Source of the DNA: Aureobasidium sp. EXF-3400 | Taxonomy: Eukaryota > Ascomycota > Dothideomycetes > Dothideales > Saccotheciaceae | Assembly (NCBI GenBank): GCA_024195585.1 | Contig: SWBL01000026.1 | Coordinates: 62,001-126,000, forward strand | Direction of reading: 5' to 3' | DNA: 64,000 nucleotides | Shown: in pieces, positions 40,821 to 53,917 of the stretch | How positions within the stretch are numbered: the first letter of the stretch is position 1 | Layout: each line of letters starts with the position of its first letter | Translations under genes and position numbers: made by a program | Notes under the pieces: generated by a model | What the model was told of the DNA's origin: nothing | Seen by the model: the letters and a program-made list of their open reading frames with translations, nothing else | Database searches by the model: none

Positions 40821-43800
40821 ATGTCGGACTCAAATCCATTCCACCAGGACCAGGACTCGACCACACAGGGTCGCCGTAACAGAGCACCGACCATTACCAT
40901 AGACACATCAGCAGTGAGTAGACCCTTGATTTACCAGTACACGGCTATGGACACCCTTCTGACCTCAGCTCCGCTGTGCAGGGCAATGATCACACCACAC
41001 CAGGGCTGAATGCCTACCAGACTCCGCCTACCGAGCTGCGCCCAACAAACTCCTTTGATAACGAGAACAGCCGACCGACCTCTCCTCACAATGTCTCATC
41101 ACCAACGTTTAACAACCCTCAGAACTTCCTCTCAGTCCCGCCAGCACGCTCACGTGCAGGTTCCTTCGACACCCTGGGTGCCGAATCATCATCGACAGGA
41201 ACATACGTCAACTCATCACCAGAACACGGCATGCCCAAGGCCTTTGGACCACAAGACAGCCATGGCGGACCCGAAGTTCTCAGCGCCACCGAGGCATTGC
41301 ACCCGGACCCTGGCACTGAGGCAGACTTCACCCGCGAGAACAACCCTTTCGCATTCACCCCTGGCCAGATGGGCAGGATGTTCAACCCCAAGAGTCTAGG
41401 CGCATTCCATGCCCTAGGAGGAATTGCAGGTATCGAGAAGGGTCTCCGATCTGACCGAAAGACTGGTCTGAGCTTGGAGGAGCAGCACCTTGATGGCCAA
41501 GTCTCTTTCGAAGAGGCCACCGACCACGAGAACCCCAACGCACAATACGTCTCCAAGGGCGGCAACGGCACTACATCTGCTAGCGGTCCCTTCTCCGACC
41601 GTGTTCGCATCTTCGGCGACAACCGTCTCCCCGAGAAGAAGGCCAAACCGCTATGGCGTCTTGCTTGGGAGGCATACAAGGACAAAATTCTTCTCTTGCT
41701 TACTGGTGCTGCTGTCATCTCGCTCGCTCTCGGTCTCTACCAAACCTTCGGTACCCCCAAGATTAACGGAGAACCTCATGTGGAGTGGGTCGAAGGTGTT
41801 GCCATCGTTGTTGCCATTGTCATCGTAGTCTCGGTCGGAGCTCTCAATGACTGGCAAAAGGAGCGTCAATTCGTCAAGCTCAACAAGAAGAAGGACAACC
41901 GTGTTGTCAAGGTCATTCGCTCTGGAAAGACTCTGGAAATATCCGTCCACGACATCTTCGCTGGTGACGTCTTGCTCCTCGAGCCTGGTGACATGGTTCC
42001 TGTAGACGGTATCCTCATCGAAGGCCACGGTATCAAATGTGACGAATCTTCTGCAACCGGTGAATCCGACATCATCAAGAAAAGTGCTTCTGAGGAGGTT
42101 TGGCGTGCCATGGAAGCTCAGGAACCGCTTAGAAAACTGGATCCCTTCATTCTCTCTGGCGCCAAGGTCACCGAAGGTATGGGCAAGTTCCTTGTCGTTG
42201 CTACCGGTGTCAACTCGAGCTACGGCAAAACCATGATGTCCCTCCGCGAGGACAGCGAAGTCACTCCTTTGCAGTCAAAGCTGAACACCTTGGCCGAATA
42301 CATCGCCAAACTTGGTGGAGCTGCTGCTTTGCTGCTGTTCGTCGTGCTTCTGATCAAGTTCTGCGCAAAGCTTCCCGGAGATCGTAGAACTCCTTCTGAG
42401 AAGGCTCAGAACTTCCTCAACATCCTCATTGTCGCTGTCACCATCGTTGTTGTCGCAGTTCCTGAAGGTCTACCTTTGGCCGTCACACTCGCACTGGCTT
42501 TCGCGACCAAGCGCATGACTAAAGACAACAACCTCGTCCGTGTGCTCAGATCTTGTGAGACCATGGGAAATGCTACCACAGTCTGCTCGGACAAGACCGG
42601 TACTCTCACCCAGAACGTCATGACCGTAGTTGCTGGCACTATTGGAACCACCTCCCGTTTCAGCAGCAAGGGTAGTAAGGACCAGGACAACCAAGGAGCC
42701 AATGTCGATAGCGTGGACACCAACGAATTCGTCGGCACTCTGGGTGACAACGTCAAGATTCTCATGAAGGACTCCATCGCCTTGAACTCTACTGCCTTTG
42801 AGGGTGAAGAAAATGGTAAGCCCACTTACATCGGCTCAAAGACGGAGACAGCTCTTTTGTCCTTCGCCCGCGACTTCTTGGGTATGGATTCTATCAGTAC
42901 CGAGCGCTCTAACGCCGAGCTCGTTCAATTCATGCCTTTCGACTCTGGCCGCAAGTGTATGGGTGTCGTTCAGAAGATCGGCAACAAGTACAGACTTTAC
43001 GTCAAGGGTGCCTCCGAGATTATGCTGAGACATGCTACCATGATCATCAGAGATCCCAGCAAGGGTGTTGATGCTGTGTCCATCTCCAACGATAACATCG
43101 CAACTCTCAATCAGCTCATCGAGACTTACGCCTCCAGCTCTCTCCGTACTATCGGCTTCCTCTACCGCGACTTCGAACAGTGGCCTCCTAAGAATGCCCG
43201 CAGATCCGAAGACGACAAGACTCAAGTGATCTTCGAAGATGTTTTGAAGGACATGACCTTCCTCGGAGTGATCGGTATTCAAGATCCCCTCCGCGCTGGT
43301 GTCACAGACGCTGTCATGGACTGTCTCACTGCTGGTGTCTTCCCTCGCATGGTTACTGGAGACAACATCATGACTGCAAAGGCTATTGCTACCGAGTGCG
43401 GTATCTTCACTCCTGGAGGCGTCGCTCTCGAGGGACCTGTCTTCAGAAAGATGTCCAAGGCAGAGCAATTGGCTGTCATTCCCAAACTTCAAGTTTTGGC
43501 AAGATCTTCTCCTGACGACAAGCGTGTCCTCGTCAAGCGTCTGAAGGAAATGGGCGAGACCGTCGCCGTTACCGGTGATGGTACCAACGACGCCCCTGCT
43601 CTCAAGGCTGCTGACGTTGGTTTCTCCATGGGTATCGCTGGTACCGAGGTCGCAAAAGAGGCATCTGACATTATCCTCATGGACGACAACTTTGCTTCCA
43701 TCATCAAGGCTCTCATGTGGGGTCGTGCTGTCAACGACGCTGTTCAGAAGTTCCTGCAATTCCAGATCACTGTCAACATCACCGCTGTGTTGTTGGCCTT

Positions 43801-45031
43801 CGTATCGGCCGTCGCCAGTAACGATGAATCTTCTGTTCTCACCGCTGTCCAACTTCTCTGGGTCAACCTCATCATGGACACATTCGCTGCTCTGGCTCTC
43901 GCTACCGACCCACCTACCCGCAACATCATCAACCGCAAGCCTGCTCCCAAGTCCGCGCCTCTCATCACAGTGAACATGTGGAAGATGATCATCGGTCAAG
44001 CAATCTACCAGCTCATCGTCACTTACATCCTGTACTTTGGTCAGAAACGAGGTGGCTCTAGTCTTTTGAGCTATGCCAACGATAAGGAACGTGACAGACT
44101 CAACGCCATGGTTTTCAACTGCTTCGTCTGGATGCAGATCTTCAACATGTTCAACAACAGACGCCTCGACAACAAGTTCAACATCTTCGAAGGTGTCCAA
44201 CGCAACGTCTTCTTCATCTTCATTGCGCTTATTATGATCGGCGGTCAGGTGATGATCATGTTTGTCGGTGGTCGCGCTTTCAGTGTCGAAAGACTCACAG
44301 GAGAGCAATGGGCCTACTCGGTCGGCCTTGGTGCCATTTCTATCCCAGTCGGTATCATCATTCGCCTGATTCCTGACGAGCTCGTCGCACGCCTGGTACC
44401 AGCATGGCTCAAGCGCAAGACTGCACCCAAGCTTGTTGTAGAGGACGAAGAACGACCATTCGAATACACTCAGGCCCTTCTTGACATTCGCGACGAACTC
44501 GCTTTCATCAAGAGAATCAAGGGTGGTCGTCTCAACCAGATCAAGTTCACCCTCAAGCACCCTCGCGAAGCTCTTCTCCATTCTCGCTCGGTATCCAGAT
44601 CGCGTAGTAGCGTGTCTTTGCCGCAAACACCCAACGGCGAACATGACGGAGAAGCTCAATCGCTTGCACCTCCCACACCAGACTCTCGCCGTCGCTCGCG
44701 TGGTCGTTCAAGATCGAACTCTGCATTCGCCGGTGCTGCTATGGCAGGTATCGTGGCAGGCAGCATTGGCGCAGCATGGTCTCCGATAGAACGCGGCCAT
44801 GGTGATGGCGACAGCATGAAGTTCGCACGCGCCAGATCGCGAAGCGACTTGAGCCGTGAAAGCGGTCTTGACATTCACCCTGACACCAAGCCTCAGGACC
44901 CTGTCGTCGTCCAACAGCAGGTTGATGGACACCACCCACCAAGCCAGTCTAACGACACTACTCCGGCCTTTGGTTCGGGACCATTTGCTGGACACCCCGA
45001 CATCAAATATGACGGCAACAACAAGCAGTAG
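40821..45031 (+). CDS. PMC1: Ca2+-transporting P-type ATPase (Pmc1 type, P2B)
   Basis: Two exons: 40821-40913 and 40982-45031; 68-bp intron; 1380 aa. A disordered N-tail of about 200 residues precedes the first TM pair. TM4 contains PEGLPLAVTLALAFA (525 onward), the Ca2+-site helix of this class. CSDKTGTLTQN places the phosphorylated Asp at 568; GDGTNDAPALKAADVGFSMG starts at 896. Further TM helices follow, with VQLLWVNLIMDTFAALALAT. The C-terminal 220 residues are Ser/Arg-rich (SRSVSRSRSSVSLPQT; RRRSRGRSRSNSAF) and may be a regulatory tail. Moves Ca2+ out of the cytosol into the vacuole or across the plasma membrane. Length exceeds yeast Pmc1 (about 1170) through the tails. Confidence 0.95.
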
Positions 45032-46026
45032 TCACTGACTACGGATCTGATTGTCACGACACGATAGAGCGGATGATTGTTTATTTTCTTTCTTGTCATT
45101 ACTTTGCGTGTGGGCATTACTGGGTGAAAGGCGTCATGGAACGATAGATATCCTCTTTGCTTTTTGTTTGTTTGATACATATGCCTATAGGAAGCACAAA
45201 CACTTCCTACTCTCGATACCTCAGTTCTTTTTGGCTTGTACTCCTTGTTCTATATATTTGTAGCCACTGGCAGCTCGCTCACCGCTTGTGCCCAAAGAAA
45301 AGCCAGCAATCTTTATCAAAGCATTTTATCCATGAAGCAATCCATATCAAGGTGATCAGTGCTAGAACAGGAAGCTCAAGACACCTGGGTCAGTCGAATG
45401 GTATGATGCAGTCTCGAGCCGAGCGGATTTTCACGTGCAAACTTGTATCGGCCAATCACATGGGAATAGGCTCGTAGCGGAAGGAACAGCGTCATCCTGA
45501 GGCCGAGCTCGAAAGCTTGGAGAAGGGCGGGTAATCTCAAGCGAAAGGAAGTTAGCAATTTCGACCTTTTGCATGGGGATCGGAAAGGCGGGCTGCAAGA
45601 GCGATACACTGACAGTTCTTGTTTGTGACAGAAAACCAAACCTGCGACGAGAAATCAAACTCAGGAGTATTCAAGGCGCCCCTTTGTTGTTTTCTCTTTG
45701 CAAAGTTGCGTGTCCCAAGGGGAAAGGGTCCGGCTTGGCTTCGCTGTTCGAGGCGCGTTCAGGGCCTACCAGAGTGGGCAAGGCCGACTCTTTAGATGGC
45801 GCACTGACCCCCTCTGTCTCTAAATGCCAATTCCCGAGAGCCCCTCTCGACTCTCACACGATCAACACTTTTGCTGCCAGCCCGCCCTGTCATTGAAACA
45901 TTCATGGCTTGATCCGACCGCGTGTACACTTCTGTCAACTTTCGTCTCCTTCCAAAACTGCTTGGTCGTTGCTTCCTGTACTGCCTGCCCGCGTGCCTAC
46001 ATCCCGCTTTGATCAATCTCTCTAAC
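45032..46026. other. Intergenic region, ATPase / ethanolamine kinase
   Basis: 995 bp. Left part is the AT-rich ATPase 3' UTR, right part the kinase promoter. No gene seen. Confidence 0.5.
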
Positions 46027-47383
46027 ATGGACTTGCACCTGCTCAGAGCAGACTCTCCCATGGCCGTCCGACATATCGACATCTGCTACGATCACACCGA
46101 TTCCGAAGCCTCCGCTTTGCGTCTGATTTATACATTATGTCCTGATTGGGAACACGATGAAGGCCCCGTCGAATTGATCCCCTTCACGGAAGGCATCACA
46201 AACACTGTACGTTGAGGCAAGCCTTCCTTGTCCACCCATCCTGCGCCGCAACTGACACCCATCGCGCACAGCTTATGAAAGCGATCAAGAAACGACCAGG
46301 ATACACACAACAAGACATTGACTCAGATGCGATCCTCCTGAGGGCATATGGCAAGGGAACAGATGTCCTGATAGACCGCGAGAGTATGTCGACTTCCTCT
46401 GCGACGATTGCGACGCCCAATTGACATTCTCAACAGGAGAAACTCGATCGCACTCTTTGCTTGCGGGCCGCGGACTAGCGCCTCCACTATTTGCACGCTT
46501 CGAGAACGGCCTACTCTACAAATACATCGCAGGCGACGTATGCAGCCCAGAAGATCTCCGAAGGCCTGACGTCTATCGCGCAGTCGCCAGAAGACTTGGC
46601 CAATGGCACAGCACACTGCCCATCGCTGCTATCAGTTCGCTCCAGACACTGCAAGACCAGAATGACGTAGCAGAGGATTCGAAAATCCAACATCACACAG
46701 ACGCCGCCGGCAACAAGAGGCCAAAACCCAGTTTGTGGACTGTCATGCAAGAGTGGATCAATGCGCTACCCCTGGCCACACAGAAAGGGAAGGATCGCAA
46801 GAACATGCTGCAACAGGAATTGACATACCTCTCAAATGAACTAGGCCAAACTCCTGGTTTGGACGGTTACGACTACATTTTCGCTCATTGCGATCTGCTA
46901 TCCGGCAATGTGATCGTACATCCTGGCCAAAGAGAGGGAGGAAAAGGTCTGACAGTGAGCTTTATCGACTACGAATACGCAACTCCAGCCCCTGCTGCCT
47001 TTGATATCGTCAACCACTTTGCCGAATGGGGCGGTTTCGACTGCGACTATAATGCTCTGCCGACACGCAGCCAACGTGCTGATTTCATCGCTTCATACCT
47101 TGCATCTTACCGCAACTTTGCACCTGTATCGGATCCGGAAACCGTCGAACGGGAACAACAGCAACTCGTCAGCCAAGTCGACAACTTCCGCGGCCTACCG
47201 GGTTTCTACTGGGGTATCTGGTCCCTGATCCAGGCTACCATCTCACAAATCGACTTTGACTATGCTTCATACGCCGACATTCGTCTAGGCGAGTACTGGG
47301 CATGGAAAGCCGAGCAAGACGGTTCCAGAGAACGAGAAGGTCGCGAGCCGACATTGCGAGAGAAGCGATGGGCTGAGGAGTAA
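46027..47383 (+). CDS. EKI1: Ethanolamine kinase (choline/ethanolamine kinase family)
   Basis: Three exons: 46027-46206, 46272-46383, 46437-47383; introns of 65 and 53 bp; 412 aa. ATP-site elements are GITNTLMKAIKKR (restored by the first join) and ILLRAYGKGTDVLIDRERET (by the second). The catalytic Brenner motif is FAHCDLLSGNVIV with Asp250, followed by VSFIDYEYATPAPAAFDIVN with Asp275 as Mg2+ ligand and HFAEWGGFDCDYNALPT. The last block and overall similarity favour ethanolamine over choline as substrate, but the family is promiscuous. It catalyses the first step of the CDP-ethanolamine branch of phosphatidylethanolamine synthesis in the cytosol. Confidence 0.92.
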
Positions 47384-48087
47384 TTTGAGCCATACGTGGC
47401 ATAGTAATCGAACCACCACTACAGATGTCAGAAAAATAATGTCCAACACACAGCAATTCAGGAATAGTGGCCCCTGGATGATGACTACCACTTTCGAAAA
47501 AGTTCGAGATCCTCTTTCTTCGCTCGCTTCGAGCGCAGATCGCATTAGAGACTTTTTGTAATAATCTTTCTTTCTTTTCACATTTACTCCCTTTTGTCTT
47601 TCTTTTGTGTTTGCTGGTGTCTTCAAGATGAAGACGCGAGATATTTGTCTTTCAACAAGGATACCCTGTTTTTAAGGGAGGATGAATGATTTGAATACTG
47701 CTTCAACCCCTATTTTGTTTTGTCTGAAGAGGAAGAAGTTTGGTAGATATTGAGTATTGACAGCACTGTCACTTTTTAGCAATTCTTTTGTGTCCATTAC
47801 TAGCCATTGACAAACTTGATCATAAATCATAAGTCTAAAAGCGAATGTTTTGGCGAGAACGTTTTCTTCCTGTTCGTCACTCTTGAAACCTGTAGTCTTT
47901 TTTCGCAGCTCTGAGCCCTTGAAATCTGTAGTCTCTTCCGAGAGAGGCGCCGACTCTGTTCATGGGTTTCCGTTGCAAGGTCAATGCGGACGTTCCTGCC
48001 CTCTACGCACCTCACCTAGTATCTGTTAACTGCCATGTAACGAAGGTAGCAAGAAGATACGAACTTCGTAGCGTGCCCAGCTCTACA
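47384..48087. other. Convergent intergenic region
   Basis: 704 bp, T-rich (47550-47830). No gene supported. Confidence 0.5.
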
Positions 48088-48984
48088 TCAAACAAGGAAA
48101 CTTTCAGCTAGCTCCAGCTCTTCAAGCATCTTCTTCTGTAGTACGTCCTCGGCCAGCTTCTTAATCCAAGATGGGAGTTGCTTCTCCAGCATTTGTTGGA
48201 GCTCTTCAACTTCTTTCTTGTTGAGCTTGTCGCGAAACGCTTGAATCTTCTCTTCGACCCGGGTGCTGGAAGTTCGATTGTGCTTGACAAGTGCTGGGAC
48301 GGAAGTCACTTCTGGCTTGATGACAACCGCTTCATCGGTGCCAGTGAGGTCGATTGAGACAGAAGTTCGATGACTACCAGACGTGGGAAAGGAATCAGGA
48401 GTCTCGGAGGTTTCTTGGTGAGATTCATCGGGGTTGAGAGTGGCCCAGTTTGTTGGTGTGAAGTCGATGGAAGCTGGTGGAGAGTGCTCGATGGATGATG
48501 ACGGCATATCGTCTTGCAGAAGCTGGATGCAAGCTTTGAAGTACGCATACTGCAGAATACGGCTCTTATTTTCGTTGGGGTTAATGATATCGAATATCAC
48601 GGGATGCCATTCCTCGCAGGTGCTGCCTTCAGGGGGGCTGTACATCTTAGAGTGAAGATAGCCAGGTACGTGGCATAGAGAGCCCTTTCCAGGTCTAGGG
48701 GGCTTGTACCAGACTTCTCGCTTGGTCTGGCCATCGTCCTCGTAAACCCAGCCGATCAACAATGAGCCATTCTCGAATTGGACATCTGATCTTGGGAGAA
48801 AGAATAGCAAAGCTGCCTCAAAGTGGTTCTGGATCATAGTGTGAGTGCTCACAGGACCGATGGCACTTTTGATTGCATCGATATCTGCTGAGGTCGGAAT
48901 GGTTCCATACTTTCGACACAGACGATCGTAGTGTGCGCGAGCGAGAGGAATAGCGCGGTAGGGTGGATTGCGCTGCCCCAGCAT
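48088..48984 (-). CDS. Unknown protein with C-terminal coiled coil and SUMO-related motifs
   Basis: Single exon, 298 aa, ATG at 48984. The frame stays open upstream to 49197 without another ATG, so an upstream exon is possible. Residues about 1-165 look globular: AHYDRLCRKYGTIPTSADID, HFEAALLFFLPRSDVQFENG, REVWYKPPRPGKGSLCHVPG. Then a Ser/Pro/Glu linker contains VSIDLTGTDE followed by VVIKPEV. The end is a coiled coil (EEKIQAFRDKLNKKEVEELQ; IKKLAEDVLQKKMLEELEL). VSIDLTGTDE fits a SUMO-interacting motif and IKPE a psi-K-x-E sumoylation site. No known domain was recognised; a chromatin or transcription role is only inferred. Confidence 0.65.
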   Translation of the reverse strand: MLGQRNPPYRAIPLARAHYDRLCRKYGTIPTSADIDAIKSAIGPVSTHTMIQNHFEAALLFFLPRSDVQFENGSLLIGWVYEDDGQTKREVWYKPPRPGKGSLCHVPGYLHSKMYSPPEGSTCEEWHPVIFDIINPNENKSRILQYAYFKACIQLLQDDMPSSSIEHSPPASIDFTPTNWATLNPDESHQETSETPDSFPTSGSHRTSVSIDLTGTDEAVVIKPEVTSVPALVKHNRTSSTRVEEKIQAFRDKLNKKEVEELQQMLEKQLPSWIKKLAEDVLQKKMLEELELAESFLV

Positions 48985-50327
48985 CTGGAATCGTGTTAGA
49001 GTGGTGAGTGCAAATGGAGCAGAGAGGATGATGGTCACCTTGTCCAGCCGTATTGAGAGAGGATATGGACAATGAGAGGATCCGGAGTGTCGTGGATGTA
49101 ATGTAACCTGCTTTGTTGGTGTTGACTGACGCGTGTGAACGTGAACAACAGACGCACTACAAATCGAATCAGAGTCGCCTCCGTGATTCGAGCACAAGAA
49201 CGTAGTTAAAAATCCACTTGGAAGTGATAGTCGAAAGCAGAAGAATCGATGAATAAGAGAGGCGTGATGTCTTTGTCACGACTACAGACAGCGCACAGGA
49301 CAGACCCAACATGCTGCCAGCTCAACATCAGAGAAGGAACTTTCCAGCTGTCGCAACTTCCCTCACGAAAACCACCTCCGACCTACAATATTTCAACTTA
49401 GTCCCCTACCAATCCGAATTTTCCTTTTCATCCATCTGCCGCACTACGACCAAGAAATTTGTCGAAGCCCCTCAGTACAACGCTGCCTCCAACTTTGTCA
49501 ACAACCAGACTCCATAGCCCCCAAGGAATGCCGCTGCCTGCATGATCGAAGACAAGGTCAAAATCACGCCGACTCTCCTCGGTTGGTCCCGCTGTTGACC
49601 AGAGGGTGCTTGGGTTGTGAAAGAACTGCACGAGGCTCAGGTGTCGGTCGGAGAAAGTGGATCTCAAAGTCAAAGACGGGCGCTTGTCGGATAATATGTT
49701 TTGTACTGATGAAAGACATGATGATGTATGGTAGCGATATGTACTTACCAGTTACTTGATTGACTTAGTACTTCTCATTGAGCTGGTCACTTGCTTTGTC
49801 GTCTCTCAACTGTGCTATGTTTGCAGGTACTTGTCCATGTGCGTACTGATTTTCCACAAACGAAGACATGTCCAGTGAAAAATGTCAGGTTGTGCAAGGT
49901 GCACATGATGCATACAGATTCACCAGAAAATCTCCTTGGAGCCTCGCAACAGCGCCAATCTTTAGCAACATAAGGATATTGCAACGAGTATACCTATGTT
50001 TAGGAAAGAGCAGAGCCGTTCAAGCAGAAGATGAAGTAGAAGGTCGAACACGTGGTACGTGCACACCTAAGCCAAGCCTTCCACATCACTTTCGGAGCAT
50101 CCAATCAAAACTTCATCTCTCCGCTACCGACCGCCTAGCTGCATAACTCAACCGTCCCGTAGAACAATGCCGTCGCTCAATTGAAACAACCTCGTGGAAT
50201 TGTTTCAGAAACAGCAGTTGGACGCACAAACATGCCATTTGATTGATGCTTCGCCACGCCCTTGGATGGTACAGAAACGGCTTGTCTCGAAACTCCCCTG
50301 ATCCGGTGGACCCTGAAAGTTGTCGAT
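48985..50327. other. 1.3 kb divergent intergenic region
   Basis: No gene called. A minus-strand ATG ORF at 49564-49719 (51 aa) is protein-like and might be the first exon of a small gene; see findings. Confidence 0.45.
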
Positions 50328-53300
50328 ATGCTGTGGTATCTGCTTTCTCCAATTAGAGGGTAGGTCTTACAGCAACCATTACCAGAAACGTGCGTTGACA
50401 CTGCATTGAAAGGACAAGTGATCCACCTCGGCTAAGATCCGATCATCCTATCAGGAGAGCCTTCTATCGCCATGGACTCATCACTGCTCGATACTGGCTT
50501 CTTTGTATGCTTGTTTCGGTATCAGTTGGTGTATCCTTGATTTATCCCACAGTCTTCCAATCAGACTTCCCTGCTGCTGGTCTCAGCGGTCTACCTCATC
50601 ATGTCTGGGCTTCGACCAGAGCATTTCCCGGAGATGCTGACAAGCCTCACGATCTTGAGATGCGTCAAATATGGATCCACGGCAGTTACATGAAAGCACT
50701 CGAGAAGGATCTACTTCGAGATGTCTTCGTGTTACAAAATGCCATTCTTGGTGAAACATCCGAGGCTTATGCTTCTGCTGGACATGGAAACACACATCCA
50801 AACTGGGGCTATCACTCACCACTGACATACTGGAATGACTCTCTTGCTCGATTGGAAGCGGATCCGGATATCCTACAGACAGTCAACGAGAACACATGTC
50901 AGCCTTCTTTTCTAAATTTCACTCTTCGTCCCTTGTCTGTTTTCGCGGGCAAGGCCTTCTCTGGCTCACAACTTGAGGCAGCGGATGCACTAGTCATATC
51001 ATTGTTCAATCGTAACAATGATCCTAAAGGCGAGATCTGGCAGAGGAACATTAATATTGTGGCTAGCGAGTCATCTGGGTTATCTGTTCAGTACGAACGC
51101 AATGGCACGCCCGAGCATAGTCAATTGTTCGAGTATCGCATACAGCCACTCAGCTTCCGTCAGAATTCGCTTCTGGCCATCGCATACGGCATCATATTTG
51201 TTTATGTCGGGTTGAGCTTGAGAAGGCTGAAGGCTTTCCACAGTCGATTCGGCCTAGTTGTTACTGCTATCACGCAGATGACAACCTCGATTCTTGCGAG
51301 TTTTACTATTTGTGGTCTGTTACAGATCAATCTTGCTCAAATTCCTCAGGAAGCTTATCCCTTCGTGGTGTTGGTCATTGGACTCGAGAACATCTTCAGA
51401 CTGATCAACGCTGTTGTGGCGTATCCTCCAGAGATGATGAATACGCAACGAATCGCAAACGGAATGGCTGATATCGGTCACTCCTCACTGGCTTCAGCAG
51501 CACAAAATCTACTCATTCTTTGGCTACTTTCTCTTGTAGTGTCTCCAGGTGTAGCAGCGTTCTGTGTTTTCGCTGCTGTGGCACTTCTGTTCGACTACTT
51601 CTTCCTTCTGACATTCTTCCTTGCCGTCCTCAGTGTCGATATACGACGATTAGAGTTACAAGATTCGATTACCAGGAGCGGTTCCACCCCGAAGCAAAAA
51701 CCAAGACCCAAACATTACCGTGCAAACAGTCATCATCATCCTCATCGTAACGAGAAGCATACGTGGATTGATGCACTGATCCACGGCAGAGTACCTTTCT
51801 CTACCCGGATGGCGGGATCTGCAGTGACCATTAGCTTCGTCATGGCTCTGAACTGGCATCTCACCGCTCACGGTCCACGCACTTCTGCATCCGGTGTATT
51901 CCCAGGACTCTTTGAGAAGCAAGCCCTGCCGATCACGGCCTTCGACGGAACAACACCTCCACCAGCGAATCAAAGTCGGCATCCTGCAACATGGCTTCGA
52001 ACCCAAGACTATGAGAATGCCGTACACTTTATGAAAGTCATCAGGCCTGGAGGTCAAGGGTTTGTCGCCAGAATATACGATCCTCTGATTATCACGCTCG
52101 GAGGAGCTGATAGAAGTGGAATTCTTCTTCGTAAAGATACCTGGTTGGACTCCATTCGTGGAGTCGCTATACAACACTTTTACCCCACTGCCATTGCGGT
52201 CGTTTTTGTCGTAGCTTTTGTTACGGTCCTCATGAACTTTCTTCTCTGGGATGAGAGGGCTGAAGACGCCGAGTACGAGAACGGAGGAGACAACCTTCCC
52301 TTGACAGTACATGCTATCGAGACCGGCCACATGTTAGACGTTGTCAAGATTACCGGTAGTCGACAAGGTCACATGTTGTCTGTAGCATTGGATCGGACAA
52401 TTTCAATCTTGCTCTTCAAGCCGGTAAGCAACTCATACACGACGATACACCCGTCTCCAGACCAGTGCAGGCAGATCAAGTGGCCTATACATGCATGCAG
52501 CATCAGTGACAAGAGTGACTGGATGGCCGTCTTGGGCGATGATGGACGTGTTTCGCTGGGAAGCTTGGCCAGAGGAGAATTTACACACGACTTTGTGATT
52601 GACAGCGAAGAAAAGCTGCCGCTGCTGTTCGAGTTCGTACCTTCACCATCAACCCCCAACGGGCAAGGTGTCTCATTCGCAGTGGTCTCTGCCGACGGAC
52701 AGCTGACCGAGTACCATACTCATAACAACTCTATCCAGACGTTCCGAGTTTCGGAAGGAGAATTGCTAGCTGCTTCATTCAGCTTAGCTCAACGACATCT
52801 ACCAAAAATAATATTGTTGCATCCAGATGGTCACATCTCGGCACTGCAGAAAGCGTCCGGAATGTGGAGCTTCAAGGAGATGCCTCTCGGCTACCCTCGC
52901 CCATTGTCCGACAAAGCAGCCGGCGCAAATGCATGTCTCCACAGCATCGACGAAGTAGAGGCGTCGCTCATTTGCACCACAAACACCATAACTTTACTAC
53001 ACGCACCCACAATACGCCAGTCTGGATCCTTCAATATACCCAACGTCAAACCCAACAGTGTGCGCGTATTGCACACAGGCAGATCTCAGTGCCTCAGTTG
53101 CAGCGGCATGACAGCTGAAAGCCTCTCACTAGTCTTCAAAGACTCAGAGAGCCGCGAATGCGTCGTCCGCACCTACGCAGCTCAAGGCGAACCCTTCAAA
53201 CCTCTAGGCTTGTTCACCGAAGATCTTGTCTGTAACTGCGCGGCAAAGTTCCATTGGGAAAAGGACGAACACAGATTACAAGACGCCGGGTCTTGGGAGT

Positions 53301-53707
53301 CTACTACAGAGGCTGTGGTAGGCTTGAGGAGGAAGCCGCAGAGTCCGCCTTCTTCTCCTGTCATGGGGCCAAGAGATGGAGGAAGTTTGCTGAGGAGGAG
53401 AAAACGGAGGGGTACAGGGAACAGTGAGCAGGAGTCGGATGAGAGCGAGGCTTGGGAAGCCTATCTGTACTCAGCGTCTGGCGAGCTGCATACGGTGCCT
53501 GTTGATATGGCTGGAGAGAACCAGCTATATGCGACGAGGGCTGGTCCGGCATGTCAGCTTGGCTATCGATCTGTGGCCATCGTATTGGGCAGTACAGTCT
53601 ATGTGGTCAAAGTATGGGATAACTGGGCAGACAAAGGTGCCAAAGGCGTATCGGAGGGAGGATCACAGCCACTCTCACGGAGAAGATGGACCAGAAAGGC
53701 ACAGTAG
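50328..53707 (+). CDS. SCP1: SREBP cleavage-activating protein (SCAP/Scp1), sterol-sensing membrane protein
   Basis: Two exons: 50328-50359 (32 nt) and 50413-53707; 53-bp intron; 1108 aa. The short first exon restores MLWYLLSPIRGTSDPPRLRS, then HPIRRAFYRHG and TM1 (WLLCMLVSVSVGVSLIYP). A large lumenal loop follows to about 255. The sterol-sensing domain spans about 262-425 (five TM helices, from NSLLAIAYGIIFVYVGLSL to LTFFLAVLSVDIRRLEL). More TM helices lie near 465 and 590. The C-terminal half is a degenerate WD40-like beta-propeller facing the cytosol. Fungal Scp1 escorts or stabilises the SREBP factor Sre1 and links ergosterol and oxygen supply to gene expression. Length fits the family. 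Confidence 0.9.
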
Positions 53708-53917
53708 ACATGGCCTGCTTTCCACAGGAGCAAAACTGCCATACTGTAGCAATATATAAAAATCGAAAGCCTCAGAGTCATAGCTCAAAGAGGAGGGTAT
53801 ACCAATCGCGCCTCGCCTATCAACAATCCAAAACCCAAGCGATGCAAAAGGTTTTTTGCAAAAACGCCTCTCCATCGTCAACTCATTTGTATCGTGTATC
53901 CAGATTCTTTCCCTTCC
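53708..53917. other. Convergent 3' region
   Basis: 210 bp between two stop codons; nothing recognised. Confidence 0.5.

Noticed and set aside
41119..41718. 199-codon frame antisense to the ATPase N-terminus
   Set aside because: Antisense shadow of the disordered N-tail coding sequence.
42836..44659. 607-codon open frame antisense to the Ca2+ ATPase gene
   Set aside because: It lies wholly inside the ATPase coding sequence on the other strand. Its composition (Asp, Glu, Ser, His-rich) is the expected shadow of strong codon bias; no domain seen.
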